From the NCBI GenBank assembly GCA_964517135.1, contig CAZFBA010000061.1, positions 1 to 15,501 of the forward strand: 15,501 nt of DNA. Direction: 5' to 3'. The DNA comes from CAZFBA01 sp964517135 (GTDB lineage: Bacteria > Cyanobacteriota > Vampirovibrionia > JBFMGH01). Positions 1-7,797 of the stretch are shown here, one piece after another. Each line of letters begins with the position of its first letter. The first letter of the stretch is position 1. The notes beneath the pieces are model-generated. The model saw only the letters and a program-made list of their open reading frames with translations. It was not told where the DNA came from and made no database searches. The position numbers and the translations under genes were made by a program.

Positions 1-5
1 TTTTG

Positions 6-49
6 CTTCTTTTTTCAAAAAGAAGAGACCCTATGCCTTCCTTTAGGGT
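6..49. terminator. Tandem AT-rich hairpin and 6-bp stem-loop, possible terminator
   Basis: Two inverted repeats are visible. One pairs 6-14 with 17-25 (cttcttttt / aaaaagaag). The other pairs 28-33 with 44-49 (acccta / tagggt). Read on the minus strand, the second stem is followed by ctcttcttttt, which resembles a weak intrinsic terminator. It lies about 160 bases past the stop of the minus-strand sugar transferase and could instead end a plus-strand gene located left of the window. Function is inferred from shape only. Confidence 0.3.
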
Positions 50-68
50 GGGCGGGATTTGGGCTTGA

Positions 69-104
69 AAATCGAAAACTTTTTAAGTTATGCACTGATC
101 TTTT
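69..104 (-). repeat. Dispersed repeat, copy A
   Basis: On the minus strand positions 104-81 are identical over 24 bases to 11456-11479 on the plus strand (core gatcagtgcataactta). After a small gap, 69-78 also matches 11481-11490 (aaatcgaaaa / ttttcgattt). The two copies are therefore inverted relative to each other and 11.35 kb apart. Neither overlaps a coding region. This copy lies 108 bases downstream of the sugar-transferase stop. A 24-base exact match is far beyond chance for a 15.5-kb window, even one rich in A and T. Confidence 0.8.
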
Positions 105-211
105 AAATTATATTTATACAAATAGCCTAAAACCCTTTACTTTCAAGAGAAACCAGCGTTAAGGGTATATCAATTCTTGCTGTGTCGTGGAATTATTTTC
201 TTTAGACATAA

Positions 212-934
212 TTATACAGCATCTTTACCTGATAAAACTACTGGCACCGTCTTTAGAAGTATTTTAAAGTCCATAAACAAGTTCCAGTTCTTAATATAAA
301 GATATTCAAGGGCCACTACCCGGTTAAAATCAAGCAAGCTTGATCTTCCATTAGTCTGCCACATGCCGGTTATACCTGGTTTTGCAGCAAAATAAATGTA
401 ATGCCAGCGGTTCAGATGACCTATAACCTTGGGCAGAGTTGGACGAGGGCCTACCAGGCTCATTTCACCTTTTATAACATTTACCAGCTGTGGAAATTCA
501 TCAAGGCTGTATTTTCTTAAAAACCTTCCCAGTGCAGTAATACGGGGGTCATTATCGAGTTTGAACATAATCTGTGGTTTATTTTTATATTTGTGTCTAA
601 GCAAATCATCAAGCTTGTCGGCATTTTCAATCATCGTTCTGAATTTATACATATAAAAAGGCTGACCGTTCATGCCTACCCGTTTTTGCTTATAGATAGC
701 TGGTCCCTTTGATTCAAGCTTTATAAGTATAGCAATCAATAACAGTAACGGCGATAAAATAATCAAACCGGCAAGGCTGGAAGTAAAATCAATAACTCTT
801 TTTAAAAAAGCCTGAACAGGTTTTCGTTTACTGATATTCATCTCAGATGGTACCCACAGGCAGATGAGATTATCGACCGGTGGAGCTTGAATTATTTTTG
901 GGGTAGCGCTTATGACCTTTGGTAATACTGCCAT
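212..934 (-). CDS. Bacterial sugar transferase (polyprenyl-phosphate hexose-1-phosphate transferase)
   Basis: The 240-residue protein belongs to the bacterial sugar transferase family (Pfam PF02397; WcaJ/RfbP/PglC relatives). These enzymes move a sugar-1-phosphate from a nucleotide sugar to undecaprenyl phosphate at the inner membrane, the first step of exopolysaccharide or O-antigen synthesis. A polar N-terminus (1-45) leads into one membrane segment (about 48-71). Family signatures follow: YKQKRVG at 81-87, MYKFRTM at 95-101, the catalytic Asp-Glu pair in SLDEFPQ (D145, E146), GPRP at 162-165 and KPGITGMWQ at 185-193. It has only the catalytic core and lacks the four-helix N-terminal part of WcaJ-type enzymes. 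The sugar cannot be read from sequence. The start has AGAAGG about 4 bases upstream; the next Met (residue 32) lacks a ribosome site. No other polysaccharide gene is visible, so it is either an orphan or the edge of a cluster to the left. Confidence 0.93.
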   Translation of the reverse strand: MAVLPKVISATPKIIQAPPVDNLICLWVPSEMNISKRKPVQAFLKRVIDFTSSLAGLIILSPLLLLIAILIKLESKGPAIYKQKRVGMNGQPFYMYKFRTMIENADKLDDLLRHKYKNKPQIMFKLDNDPRITALGRFLRKYSLDEFPQLVNVIKGEMSLVGPRPTLPKVIGHLNRWHYIYFAAKPGITGMWQTNGRSSLLDFNRVVALEYLYIKNWNLFMDFKILLKTVPVVLSGKDAV

Positions 935-1008
935 AATTCCTTCTGATGGGTTGCTGCAAACTTCTCTACGATAAGGGAAATAATTGTATCTAATACACTT
1001 TCACTATA

Positions 1009-1037
1009 AGAATACTATTTATAATGATTCTTATCAA
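1009..1037 (-). promoter_or_regulatory. Candidate sigma70-type promoter for the sugar transferase
   Basis: On the minus strand TTGATA (plus 1032-1037) lies 17 bases before TATTCT (plus 1009-1014). The -35 box has 5 of 6 consensus bases and the -10 box 4 of 6, with ideal spacing. It would give a leader of roughly 65-70 bases before the start at 934. In DNA this AT-rich such matches arise by chance fairly often. Confidence 0.35.
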
Positions 1038-1214
1038 GTTTGTTAAGTATATTTGAAACAAAAATTCACGGTTGTAGTAGTTCAGACGAATTCTTTCTGA
1101 CTGGTAGAAACCTTTTAATTTAAACGGTGTATCTATTATACTGCCATAAGTGATTTACGGGCATAATAAAGGTTATGTATTCAGCTATATACTTATACTC
1201 AACAAATAACAATA

Positions 1215-1261
1215 GTTCCTGCGAACCAGTGCTCTAAACACTGGAAATTAGCACCAGGAAC
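1215..1261 (+). promoter_or_regulatory. Two-stem hairpin in the leader of the histidine kinase operon
   Basis: The outer stem pairs gttcctg (1215-1221) with caggaac (1255-1261), 7 perfect base pairs. The inner stem pairs ccagtg (1226-1231) with cactgg (1239-1244), 6 perfect base pairs with a 7-base loop. The internal loop is asymmetric, 4 bases on the 5' side and 10 on the 3' side. It ends 39 bases before the kinase ATG and no T-run follows, so it is unlike an intrinsic terminator. It could be an RNA regulatory element, a processing site or a protein-binding site. Confidence 0.5.
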
Positions 1262-1300
1262 AATGATAATTATAAATAAGTATTTAATTATCAGGTAAAA

Positions 1301-3016
1301 ATGTTTAAATATTCAAGAAATTTCTTTCTTCTGTTCATACTGGTAACCTTTTTACCGGTTTTGTTAATGATATTCTGGTATCTATATAGCTTTCACCATC
1401 TGGATCGTGAACATGTTCAGGCTGTAACTGAAATGCAGACAATTATGACAAAAGAAAATTTTGCAAAATATATTTCAGGAAGAAGATCTCAAATAGTAAG
1501 AATTGTTAATAAACTTGAAAATTATGATCTTGAGCTTGATACATATAAAGAAATTCTCGATGCACTTGATGTCAAATGGTATAAACTGGATAAGCAACAT
1601 AAAAATCTGCTGGCTATAAGCCTTATAGATCAATCTAATAAAGTTAAAGCCATTTATGTTAAAGAAAAACATAATCTTGATAATGCTTTTAGCTTTTATG
1701 ATATGCATTTCAATAAAAATAATAATAAACATGAACTTGTAGCTGTTTATTTAATACCTTTAAAAGCTCATAAATTTGATGGCATATTTGTTAGCAGAAA
1801 AGTACAAATGCAAAATATTATTCATAACAGGCCACCTGTTATTATTAGATTATATAACGGCAATGATATTGACAGAAATAACCTTATTTATTTAAATGCT
1901 AAACCACCAGGGTTAAGAAATGATAGGCGAATAATTCATCCTCCTGAGCCAGATTTCTCGTTTGAAGACGTTAAACTAAAAGGTCAAACCTTAAAAATCA
2001 ATAATTACAGAGGAGATGTCATAGCAACACTAATAATAGGCGTGCCTGATAATAAAAAACCCTTATGGTTTATCCCGAATCCTTTTATAGACAAAGTATT
2101 TAGAAAAATGTATCTTATTGGTGCCCTGATTCCATTAATGGGTATTGTTTTAAGTATAATTACCGGTTATTATCTGAAGAAATATTATATAAACCCGGTA
2201 GTAGAAATATCAAAAGCCTGTAACGAAGTTATATCAGGCAATCTTTCTGTACGGGTAAACCCTGAATGTGCTGAAAAAGAAATAAGAGAAACTCTTATAC
2301 GCTTTAATAAGATGATTGATTCTCTTAAAGAAAAAACAGAACTAAGAGATAACTTTATTTCTAACCTTTCACATGATCTAAAAACACCTCTGCTGGCAGA
2401 AAATAAGACACTTGAACTTTTGCCAGGAATGATAGAAGAAAATGATATCAATGCCCAGAAAGATTTAATTAATGCACTTATCAAGAATAACAATCATCTC
2501 TTAAATATGGTAGACCTGCTTCTTGAAACTTATCAATTTGAAGAAACAAAACTTATTATAAAAAAGAAAGAAATTAATCTTGAAGAGCTTGTTAAACATT
2601 GTTATGAGCAACTTAAACCTCTTGCAATAGAAAAAAACATAAGTTTAGAGTATAACATTGATACAGATTTATCTTATATATACGGGGATTATAAATATAT
2701 TAAACGTTGTTTTATTAATATTATCGTTAATGCCATAGAAAATATACCTAAAAATTCAACAATAAAAGTTAATGCAACAAAAGAAGATATGAATACCATT
2801 ATCAGATTTAAAGATAATGGCCATGGTATACCTGAAATGGAAAAAGAAAAGCTCTTTGATAAATATTATTCAGGCAAAAGAACTGAAAGAAAGCTGGGGT
2901 CAGGTCTGGGGCTTTATATATGTAAGAAATTCATTGAAGCTCACAATGGTAATATATCTGTTTCATCTGTCCAGGATGAATATACTGAATTTATTATATA
3001 TCTACCTCATTCATAA
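1301..3016 (+). CDS. Membrane sensor histidine kinase (HAMP-HisKA-HATPase)
   Basis: The 571-residue kinase has TM1 at about 8-31, an extracytoplasmic sensor of about 235 residues that I cannot assign to a named domain, and TM2 at about 270-292. A HAMP linker follows (about 293-345, proline at 299). HisKA carries the phospho-acceptor H358 in SHDLKTPLLAENK. The ATPase domain shows the N-box (N477 in IIVNAIEN), G1 (DNGHGIP, 505-511) and G2 (GSGLGLYI, 533-540). It should autophosphorylate on H358 and pass phosphate to the regulator encoded 11 bases downstream. The sensor has a Pro-rich patch (residues 202-217) and no PAS or GAF domain, so the signal is probably extracellular or periplasmic. The ribosome site is weak (AGG about 6 bases upstream), and a stem-loop precedes the gene. 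All catalytic motifs are intact. The HDLKTPL form of the H-box is, from memory, common in cyanobacterial kinases. Confidence 0.95.
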   Translation: MFKYSRNFFLLFILVTFLPVLLMIFWYLYSFHHLDREHVQAVTEMQTIMTKENFAKYISGRRSQIVRIVNKLENYDLELDTYKEILDALDVKWYKLDKQHKNLLAISLIDQSNKVKAIYVKEKHNLDNAFSFYDMHFNKNNNKHELVAVYLIPLKAHKFDGIFVSRKVQMQNIIHNRPPVIIRLYNGNDIDRNNLIYLNAKPPGLRNDRRIIHPPEPDFSFEDVKLKGQTLKINNYRGDVIATLIIGVPDNKKPLWFIPNPFIDKVFRKMYLIGALIPLMGIVLSIITGYYLKKYYINPVVEISKACNEVISGNLSVRVNPECAEKEIRETLIRFNKMIDSLKEKTELRDNFISNLSHDLKTPLLAENKTLELLPGMIEENDINAQKDLINALIKNNNHLLNMVDLLLETYQFEETKLIIKKKEINLEELVKHCYEQLKPLAIEKNISLEYNIDTDLSYIYGDYKYIKRCFINIIVNAIENIPKNSTIKVNATKEDMNTIIRFKDNGHGIPEMEKEKLFDKYYSGKRTERKLGSGLGLYICKKFIEAHNGNISVSSVQDEYTEFIIYLPHS

Positions 3017-3027
3017 GGAGTAAAATA

Positions 3028-3711
3028 TTGGATTCAAAGTTAAAAATCCTTCTTGTAGAAGATCATGAACTGACAAGAAAAGGTATTATATATGGTTTAA
3101 GAAAGCAAGAAAGGTTTGAAATAGCAGGTGAAGCGTCAGACGGCAAGGAAGCAGTGGAAATGTTTGAAGCTCTCCTGCCTGACATAGTTTTAATGGATAT
3201 TGCTTTACCTGTTTTGAATGGTATTGAGGCTACCAGTCAGATTAAAAAGATAAATCCTCAAACAAAAGTAATTATGCTGACATCTTATGGTGAAGAAGAA
3301 AAGATCTTTTCTGCTTTTAAGGCAGGTGCTGATGCTTATTGCATGAAAGATATCAAGCTGCCCAGGCTGAATAAGATTATTGAGGTAGTTGCTGAAGGCG
3401 GCATATGGCTGGATCCTAAGATAGCTCATCTCATACTAAAAGTACTTTCTTATATCCCTGCAAATATAGAAGATGAAAAAACAAGACAGAAAAGCAATAC
3501 CCTTCATGCTAACCGTAAAATTCAGTTAACCTCAAGAGAAAAAGAAATATTAACTCTTATTTCCAGAGGTAAAAACAATAAAGATATTGCAGAAGAACTA
3601 TCAGTATCAATATATACTGTTAAAAACCATGTTAGCAATATAATAAGCAAGCTGGCCGTAGAAGATAGAACTCAAGCTGCTATAAAGGCCCTCAATGAAA
3701 ACCTTTTATAG
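3028..3711 (+). CDS. NarL/FixJ-family response regulator (receiver + LuxR HTH), TTG start
   Basis: The 227-residue regulator has a receiver domain (about 5-125) with acidic pocket E11/D12, phospho-acceptor D57 in VLMDIALP, T85 and K107. A linker of about 40 residues leads to a LuxR-type helix-turn-helix (about 165-223; LTSREKEIL, then TVKNHVSNI as recognition helix region). It is the expected partner of the upstream kinase and should bind DNA when phosphorylated at D57. The start is TTG at 3028, chosen because AAGGAG at 3015-3020 sits 7 bases ahead. That ribosome site overlaps the TAA stop of the kinase, which implies translational coupling. No other start codon is as well placed. Target genes are not apparent, and I see no clear terminator after it. 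Confidence 0.95.
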   Translation: MDSKLKILLVEDHELTRKGIIYGLRKQERFEIAGEASDGKEAVEMFEALLPDIVLMDIALPVLNGIEATSQIKKINPQTKVIMLTSYGEEEKIFSAFKAGADAYCMKDIKLPRLNKIIEVVAEGGIWLDPKIAHLILKVLSYIPANIEDEKTRQKSNTLHANRKIQLTSREKEILTLISRGKNNKDIAEELSVSIYTVKNHVSNIISKLAVEDRTQAAIKALNENLL

Positions 3712-3746
3712 CAGCTAAAGAATAAAGAAAGGTAGTTTACTGTTTT

Positions 3747-4490
3747 TTAGAGAGCGGCAAAAGCCGACATGAAGGTGGTTTTGAGAGTATCATAATATTG
3801 TTTTTGGCCTATGTCTGTTGTCTGATCCATCATCGTGCTGATTCTGCTCATTACAGAAGCATAGTCAGAATCTTTTGAGCCTGTAGGATTTACTCCTACT
3901 GCATTCATAATAGCCAGTATAGCAGCTGGCAGAGGTGGTGGACCCTGCGGGCCACCGTTGCCTTCTTTTTGGTTTCCCTGAGCAGCCTGGCTGGCTTGAG
4001 ACTGATTTTGATTTTGCTGTTCTTCAACCTGAGGGTTATTGCTGGTTTGCATCCAGTTGTTAACGATATTGGCCTTGTTTTCAGCTCTTGCCATCATATT
4101 ATTCGGGTTCTGACTGGGAAAAATGCCCATTGCTTTAAGTGCCTGAAAATCTTTTCTCATATCCATTTCGCCAACATTAGAATAGAAAGCACGCATTTGA
4201 TCTACTGGCTGGCCGGTCAGCCTGGACAGTATATTAGCTTTAATGTCTTCTCTTTGCATGCCAGCTGAATCTATACCAAGTTGCCTGCACATTTTCATAT
4301 CCTGCATGCGATCAGCAGGGTTTGGAGGGCCAAAGAACCCTGGTTGAATACCGCCCTGACTATTTTTTTGAGCCGGGGTAGTTTGCTGAATACCCTGAAA
4401 ACCAGTTTGAGTAGACTGAGAATTGTTTTGATGCATTTGTTCTGGGCGCTGAAAGCCAAACATATTGTTGAATTCAATTCTGCCAATCAT
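3747..4490 (-). CDS. Q/N-rich protein of unknown function with two KANI-type repeats
   Basis: I do not recognise this protein (247 residues from the chosen start). It has no signal peptide or membrane segment. Residues about 15-60 are rich in Q, N, P and G, and a second Q/N/G-rich stretch ending in a PPP run sits near 160-190. Between them are two units of the form (R/K)-x-(L/M)-G-I ... K-A-N-I: CRQLGIDSAGMQREDIKANI and a longer unit with KAMGI ... ENKANIVNNW. The C-terminus (about 195-247) looks helical, with many Met and Ser. The start is the second Met, because AAGGA lies 8 bases before it. The first Met, 9 bases upstream at 4499, directly abuts that ribosome site. The gene converges on the kinase-regulator operon and appears to be transcribed alone. 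Base use does not differ obviously from its neighbours, apart from the low-complexity tracts. Confidence 0.8.
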   Translation of the reverse strand: MIGRIEFNNMFGFQRPEQMHQNNSQSTQTGFQGIQQTTPAQKNSQGGIQPGFFGPPNPADRMQDMKMCRQLGIDSAGMQREDIKANILSRLTGQPVDQMRAFYSNVGEMDMRKDFQALKAMGIFPSQNPNNMMARAENKANIVNNWMQTSNNPQVEEQQNQNQSQASQAAQGNQKEGNGGPQGPPPLPAAILAIMNAVGVNPTGSKDSDYASVMSRISTMMDQTTDIGQKQYYDTLKTTFMSAFAAL

Positions 4491-4564
4491 AAGAGCCATC
4501 CTTTTGTTTGGTTAAACAGCGGGTAAAATGTCATATTTTAATTTAAACATGCACCCTTGATTTT

Positions 4565-4570
4565 ATTATA
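4565..4570 (-). promoter_or_regulatory. Consensus -10 box upstream of the Q/N-rich gene
   Basis: The minus strand reads TATAAT exactly (plus strand attata), about 75 bases before the start at 4490. No good -35 hexamer is present at 16-18 bases, so this is weak evidence in AT-rich DNA. Confidence 0.3.
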
Positions 4571-4667
4571 GTTATATTTTTTTGAAATAGCCTGATGCCA
4601 AAGAACTATTCACAATAGATCGAATTACTTATACCAGTTTGACATCAAACTGATTCCAGAGATAGTG

Positions 4668-4786
4668 GGTCGGATTTAATCCGGTGAAAAGTTATGCAAA
4701 GTAAAATGATATAAATTCTTGAATAGTTACAATTTGTCGAAAACAGACAGAGTTAGGCGGTGCGTAACTAAAAAAATCCGATTTTA
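4668..4786. repeat. Imperfect inverted repeat related to the 36-base dispersed repeat
   Basis: The left arm begins tcggattt (4670-4677) and contains aagttatgca (4689-4698). The right arm, read on the minus strand, begins tcggattt (plus 4774-4781) and contains agttacgca (plus 4761-4769). Both arms resemble the A and B copies, which have aaatcg followed by aagttatgca. The right arm is the closer match: gtgc, one substitution, taact, an A-rich spacer and cgattt, as at 11465-11490. The relation is by eye and the arms are diverged. Confidence 0.45.
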
Positions 4787-4794
4787 GAAGGGTA

Positions 4795-5433
4795 TTAAAC
4801 AATTTTATATTTCAATGCAACAATTGCAGCCTGGGTTCTGCTGTTAACTTTAAGCTTCTGGAAAATATTGTGAATGTGATTGCTTACAGTGATTTCGCTT
4901 ATGTATGCCAGCTTGGCTATTTCTTTGTTGCTATAGCCTTTTACGATATAATCAAGAATGGTTTTTTCTCTCTTGCTGAGTTCTTCAAAGTTACCGTCAG
5001 TAAAATACAGGTCAAAATCAATAGCAGCAGTTGTTTTTTTCTTATTAATACAATTTTCAATACGGGCAGTTAAAACCTTCATACTGAAAGGCTTTGTAAT
5101 ATAATCATCAGCCCCATCATAGAGTGCTCTTGTCTCACATGATTCATCATCTACGCAAGTTATCATAATTACTGGCAGGTGAGCAGTATTTTTATTTGAT
5201 CTCAGCTTTATTAAAATCTCCCAGCCGTTAGCACCCGGCAACATCAAATCCAGTAAAACCAGATGATAGTCATCTCTATTCATTTTGTCGATGGCATTTA
5301 AAGCAATAGTACCATTCTTTATAACAGTTACTTCATAATTGCGAATTTCAAGCCCGCCTTTAATAGCATTGCTTATATTTTCATCATCTTCAACGAGAAG
5401 TACCCTGTATTTTTGCTCTACCTGTTCTGACAT
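4795..5433 (-). CDS. Response regulator, receiver + LuxR-type HTH
   Basis: The 212-residue regulator has a receiver domain (about 8-125) with acidic residues E15-D17, phospho-acceptor D62 in LVLLDLMLPG, T92 and K114 in the YITKPF motif. A short linker leads to a LuxR-type helix-turn-helix (about 150-208; LSKREKTIL, EITVSNHIHNI, RTQAAIVAL). The receiver half reads like OmpR-family receivers (LMLPGANGWE, GADDYITKPF), while the output domain is LuxR-type. This is a less common pairing than in the regulator at 3028-3711. The start has AGGA 6 bases upstream. It is divergently transcribed from the CHASE2 kinase with 115 bases between the starts, so that kinase is its likely partner. All residues needed for phosphorylation are present. 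Confidence 0.94.
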   Translation of the reverse strand: MSEQVEQKYRVLLVEDDENISNAIKGGLEIRNYEVTVIKNGTIALNAIDKMNRDDYHLVLLDLMLPGANGWEILIKLRSNKNTAHLPVIMITCVDDESCETRALYDGADDYITKPFSMKVLTARIENCINKKKTTAAIDFDLYFTDGNFEELSKREKTILDYIVKGYSNKEIAKLAYISEITVSNHIHNIFQKLKVNSRTQAAIVALKYKIV

Positions 5434-5512
5434 TATTTTTCCTGCTTATAATGATTTTACTTTACAATTATATAATATAATTTAACTATTTTTATGAATT
5501 GATCTTTAATTT

Positions 5513-5518
5513 TATAAT
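5513..5518 (+). promoter_or_regulatory. Perfect -10 hexamer ahead of the CHASE2 kinase
   Basis: The plus strand has TATAAT at 5513-5518. With transcription starting near 5525, the leader to the ATG at 5549 would be only about 24 bases. No convincing -35 box is present 16-18 bases upstream. The 115-base divergent spacer (5434-5548) is almost all A and T, so other -10-like sites exist on both strands. Confidence 0.35.
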
Positions 5519-5548
5519 GAAACAGGGGAATTAAAAATAAATATTTTT

Positions 5549-7792
5549 ATGATTTTAAAAAAGAAAAATTTAATAGTACTTGTTTTATTTGTTGTATCGG
5601 TTTTATTACTCGGGTTAATAAACTCTCTTGGTGTTTTTGATGTTCTAAACGAACGTATTTATTCTACTTTAACAGTTTCAAGGAATATAGAATCAAAAAG
5701 CAAAGAAATAATTATTGTAGGTATAGATAACATCAGTATAAAACAAATCGGACAATGGCCTTTTAGCCGCAAAATCTATACACAGGCACTAAATAAGATC
5801 ATTAAAGCTTCACCAGCTGTAATAGGGCTTGTTATAGCTTTTACAGAACATCAGAATACTGAAGACGATAAAGAACTTTACAGCACACTCAGATCTTTTG
5901 AGAATATGGTTATTATACCTAAATATAGCCCTAAAAAAATTGGCACTTTGTCTATTGTACAACCTGATAACAGTATCTTTCCTGATATAGAACACGGACA
6001 TACACTTTTAAATGTTACACAAACAGGCATGGTTAATGCTTTTCAGCCTTATAAATATTATCTTTCTTTTGCAATAAAAGTTTTATTTCTGTATAGTAAA
6101 GCTGCTGGTATACCTGTAAACCCTGATTTAAAGCTTTATTCAACTACCGAAGATGTCAGTTACACTACCAATCAAATAATTTTGATTGAATATAAGCGAT
6201 CTCCTCATTCTTTCAAGCATATTTCGTTTATTGATATACTTGAAGACAATGTAGATTTAAATACATTTAAAGATAAAATAGTTCTCATAGGTTTTGCAGA
6301 CGACTTTAACACTACTTTATATGCTACACCCTTTACCAGAATTAATGGCAAATATTCTAATTCTGTTGAAATTCAGGCTCAGATTATTGATAGCCTGCTG
6401 CATTACAGGGGGCTTTCAAAAACATCTGATGTATTTATCTATCTTTTTGCCATTATGCTTGCTGTCTTTTTCTTTTTCCTTATAAAAGATAATAATGTTC
6501 TTATTCAGGGTATTTCATTTATTGTAATGTTATTTTTAATTTATTTATGCTCCTGGGGGGCATTTGCATATTTTGCTATCTGGTTGCCACCTGCCTTTTC
6601 TCTGATATTGATTGTTGTAACCTTTGGTGTCAGCATATATTATTCATCTTCTAAAGCTGAATCAAAGATTAAAGATGCATTAAATAACCTTGAGGCTGAT
6701 TCAAATATAGGTATGTCTGAAATACCGGTGGGTATTAATAGCAAAGTTGAATCTCTCATAGGCCTTTTAAATATCATTAATAGCGACAGGCAAACAATTA
6801 AAACGATTATTAATGGTGTAAATAATGGCATTGTTGTTATTAATGAAAAAGGAAATATATCCTGGGCTAATGACTACTTCATAGAGGTTTTAGGTGAGAT
6901 AGAATTGTTAAATAAGTCAGTAGAAGAAGTTGTGCCTGAAATTTGTTTTAATGATATTGTTTCTGAAATAGAACAAAATGATATCTATCGAACTGAAGCA
7001 GCCATTCAAGACTATTATTTTATGTGTATTGCAAATAAAATTAAGTCTGGCAAAAAACAATATATAGCAATTTTTAATGATATTACAGACATGAAAAGAC
7101 TTGATAACCTTAAAACAGACATGGTCAGGATGGTCAGCCATGAACTAAAGAGTCCTCTCACTGCTATAAGGCTCAGTGCTGATAATATTATTGACATTGA
7201 TAATAGAGACTTTACCTTGCAGAATGCAAAAAGCATTGTAAGTTCTGCTGAACTTCTTTTAGGCACTATTAACAATTTCTTAAACCTCAGCAGGCTTGAA
7301 AATAATATGATAGAAATAGAAAAAATACCGTCAAATATTGTTAATCTTATTAATGATAGTATTAATATTCAGAAACCACTTGCAGATTCAAGAAATATTT
7401 CAATAACATTTGCCCATGATGAGCTATTAGAAGCAATGCTTGATGAAAAGCAAATTCTTATAGTTCTGAATAACCTTTTATCAAATGCCATCAAATATTC
7501 TTTCGATAATTCAGAAGTCAATATTGAGGCAAGAAAAGAAAACAGTTATATAAGAGTATCACTGCAGGATCACGGCATAGGTATACCTGTAGAAGACCTT
7601 GAAAGGATCTTTCACAAATTTTTCAGGTCATCAAACAACAAACAGCATAAAGCAGAAGGAACAGGGCTGGGGTTATCAATAGTACAGAAAATTATTGAAG
7701 TTCACGAAGGCCAGATAACTGTAGAAAGCATTTATGGCATGGGCAGCTGTTTTAGTTTTGTTTTGCCCTTAAACAATATTGTTAAACCTTAA
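5549..7792 (+). CDS. CHASE2-PAS sensor histidine kinase
   Basis: The 747-residue kinase has an N-terminal membrane segment (about 7-27) and a CHASE2-type extracytoplasmic domain (about 30-290; IIIVGIDNISIKQIGQWPF and KDKIVLIGFADD are typical). Three membrane helices follow (about 295-312, 317-337, 345-364), the usual CHASE2 arrangement. Next come a short coiled linker, a PAS domain (about 412-515), HisKA with H531 in SHELKSPLTAI, and an ATPase domain with N646, DHGIGIP (674-680) and GTGLGLS (704-710). CHASE2 is an extracellular sensor whose ligand is generally unknown. The divergent LuxR-type regulator is the likely phosphotransfer partner. The start is unusual: no ribosome site lies at normal distance, and aggggaa is about 18-20 bases upstream. 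No better in-frame ATG, GTG or TTG is available. A terminator follows within 6 bases of the stop. Confidence 0.95.
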   Translation: MILKKKNLIVLVLFVVSVLLLGLINSLGVFDVLNERIYSTLTVSRNIESKSKEIIIVGIDNISIKQIGQWPFSRKIYTQALNKIIKASPAVIGLVIAFTEHQNTEDDKELYSTLRSFENMVIIPKYSPKKIGTLSIVQPDNSIFPDIEHGHTLLNVTQTGMVNAFQPYKYYLSFAIKVLFLYSKAAGIPVNPDLKLYSTTEDVSYTTNQIILIEYKRSPHSFKHISFIDILEDNVDLNTFKDKIVLIGFADDFNTTLYATPFTRINGKYSNSVEIQAQIIDSLLHYRGLSKTSDVFIYLFAIMLAVFFFFLIKDNNVLIQGISFIVMLFLIYLCSWGAFAYFAIWLPPAFSLILIVVTFGVSIYYSSSKAESKIKDALNNLEADSNIGMSEIPVGINSKVESLIGLLNIINSDRQTIKTIINGVNNGIVVINEKGNISWANDYFIEVLGEIELLNKSVEEVVPEICFNDIVSEIEQNDIYRTEAAIQDYYFMCIANKIKSGKKQYIAIFNDITDMKRLDNLKTDMVRMVSHELKSPLTAIRLSADNIIDIDNRDFTLQNAKSIVSSAELLLGTINNFLNLSRLENNMIEIEKIPSNIVNLINDSINIQKPLADSRNISITFAHDELLEAMLDEKQILIVLNNLLSNAIKYSFDNSEVNIEARKENSYIRVSLQDHGIGIPVEDLERIFHKFFRSSNNKQHKAEGTGLGLSIVQKIIEVHEGQITVESIYGMGSCFSFVLPLNNIVKP

Positions 7793-7797
7793 AAAAA

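Larger units (their letters stand above)
935..1300. other. Divergent intergenic region, sugar transferase / histidine kinase
   Basis: These 366 bases contain no plausible gene. They hold the minus-strand promoter candidate at 1009-1037 and several AT-rich -10-like sequences on the plus strand (for example tatact at 1137-1142) without a clear -35 partner. Close to the kinase start lies the two-stem structure at 1215-1261, annotated separately. Nothing else stands out. Confidence 0.6.
4491..4794. other. Intergenic region with decayed inverted repeat
   Basis: These 304 bases between two minus-strand genes hold no gene. They contain a -10-like box (4565-4570), a 6-bp stem-loop (4635-4640 with 4647-4652, cagttt / aaactg), the odd palindrome cggatttaatccg (4671-4683), and the degenerate repeat arms described separately. 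Ending transcription of the regulator at 4795-5433 would have to occur here. The best candidate is an AT-only stem with a short T-run near 4771-4786 on the minus strand, which is weak. Confidence 0.55.

Noticed and set aside
2185..2493. 102-codon minus-strand frame inside the first kinase
   Set aside because: It lies antisense to the HAMP and HisKA coding region, whose catalytic motifs are intact. It is a shadow frame.
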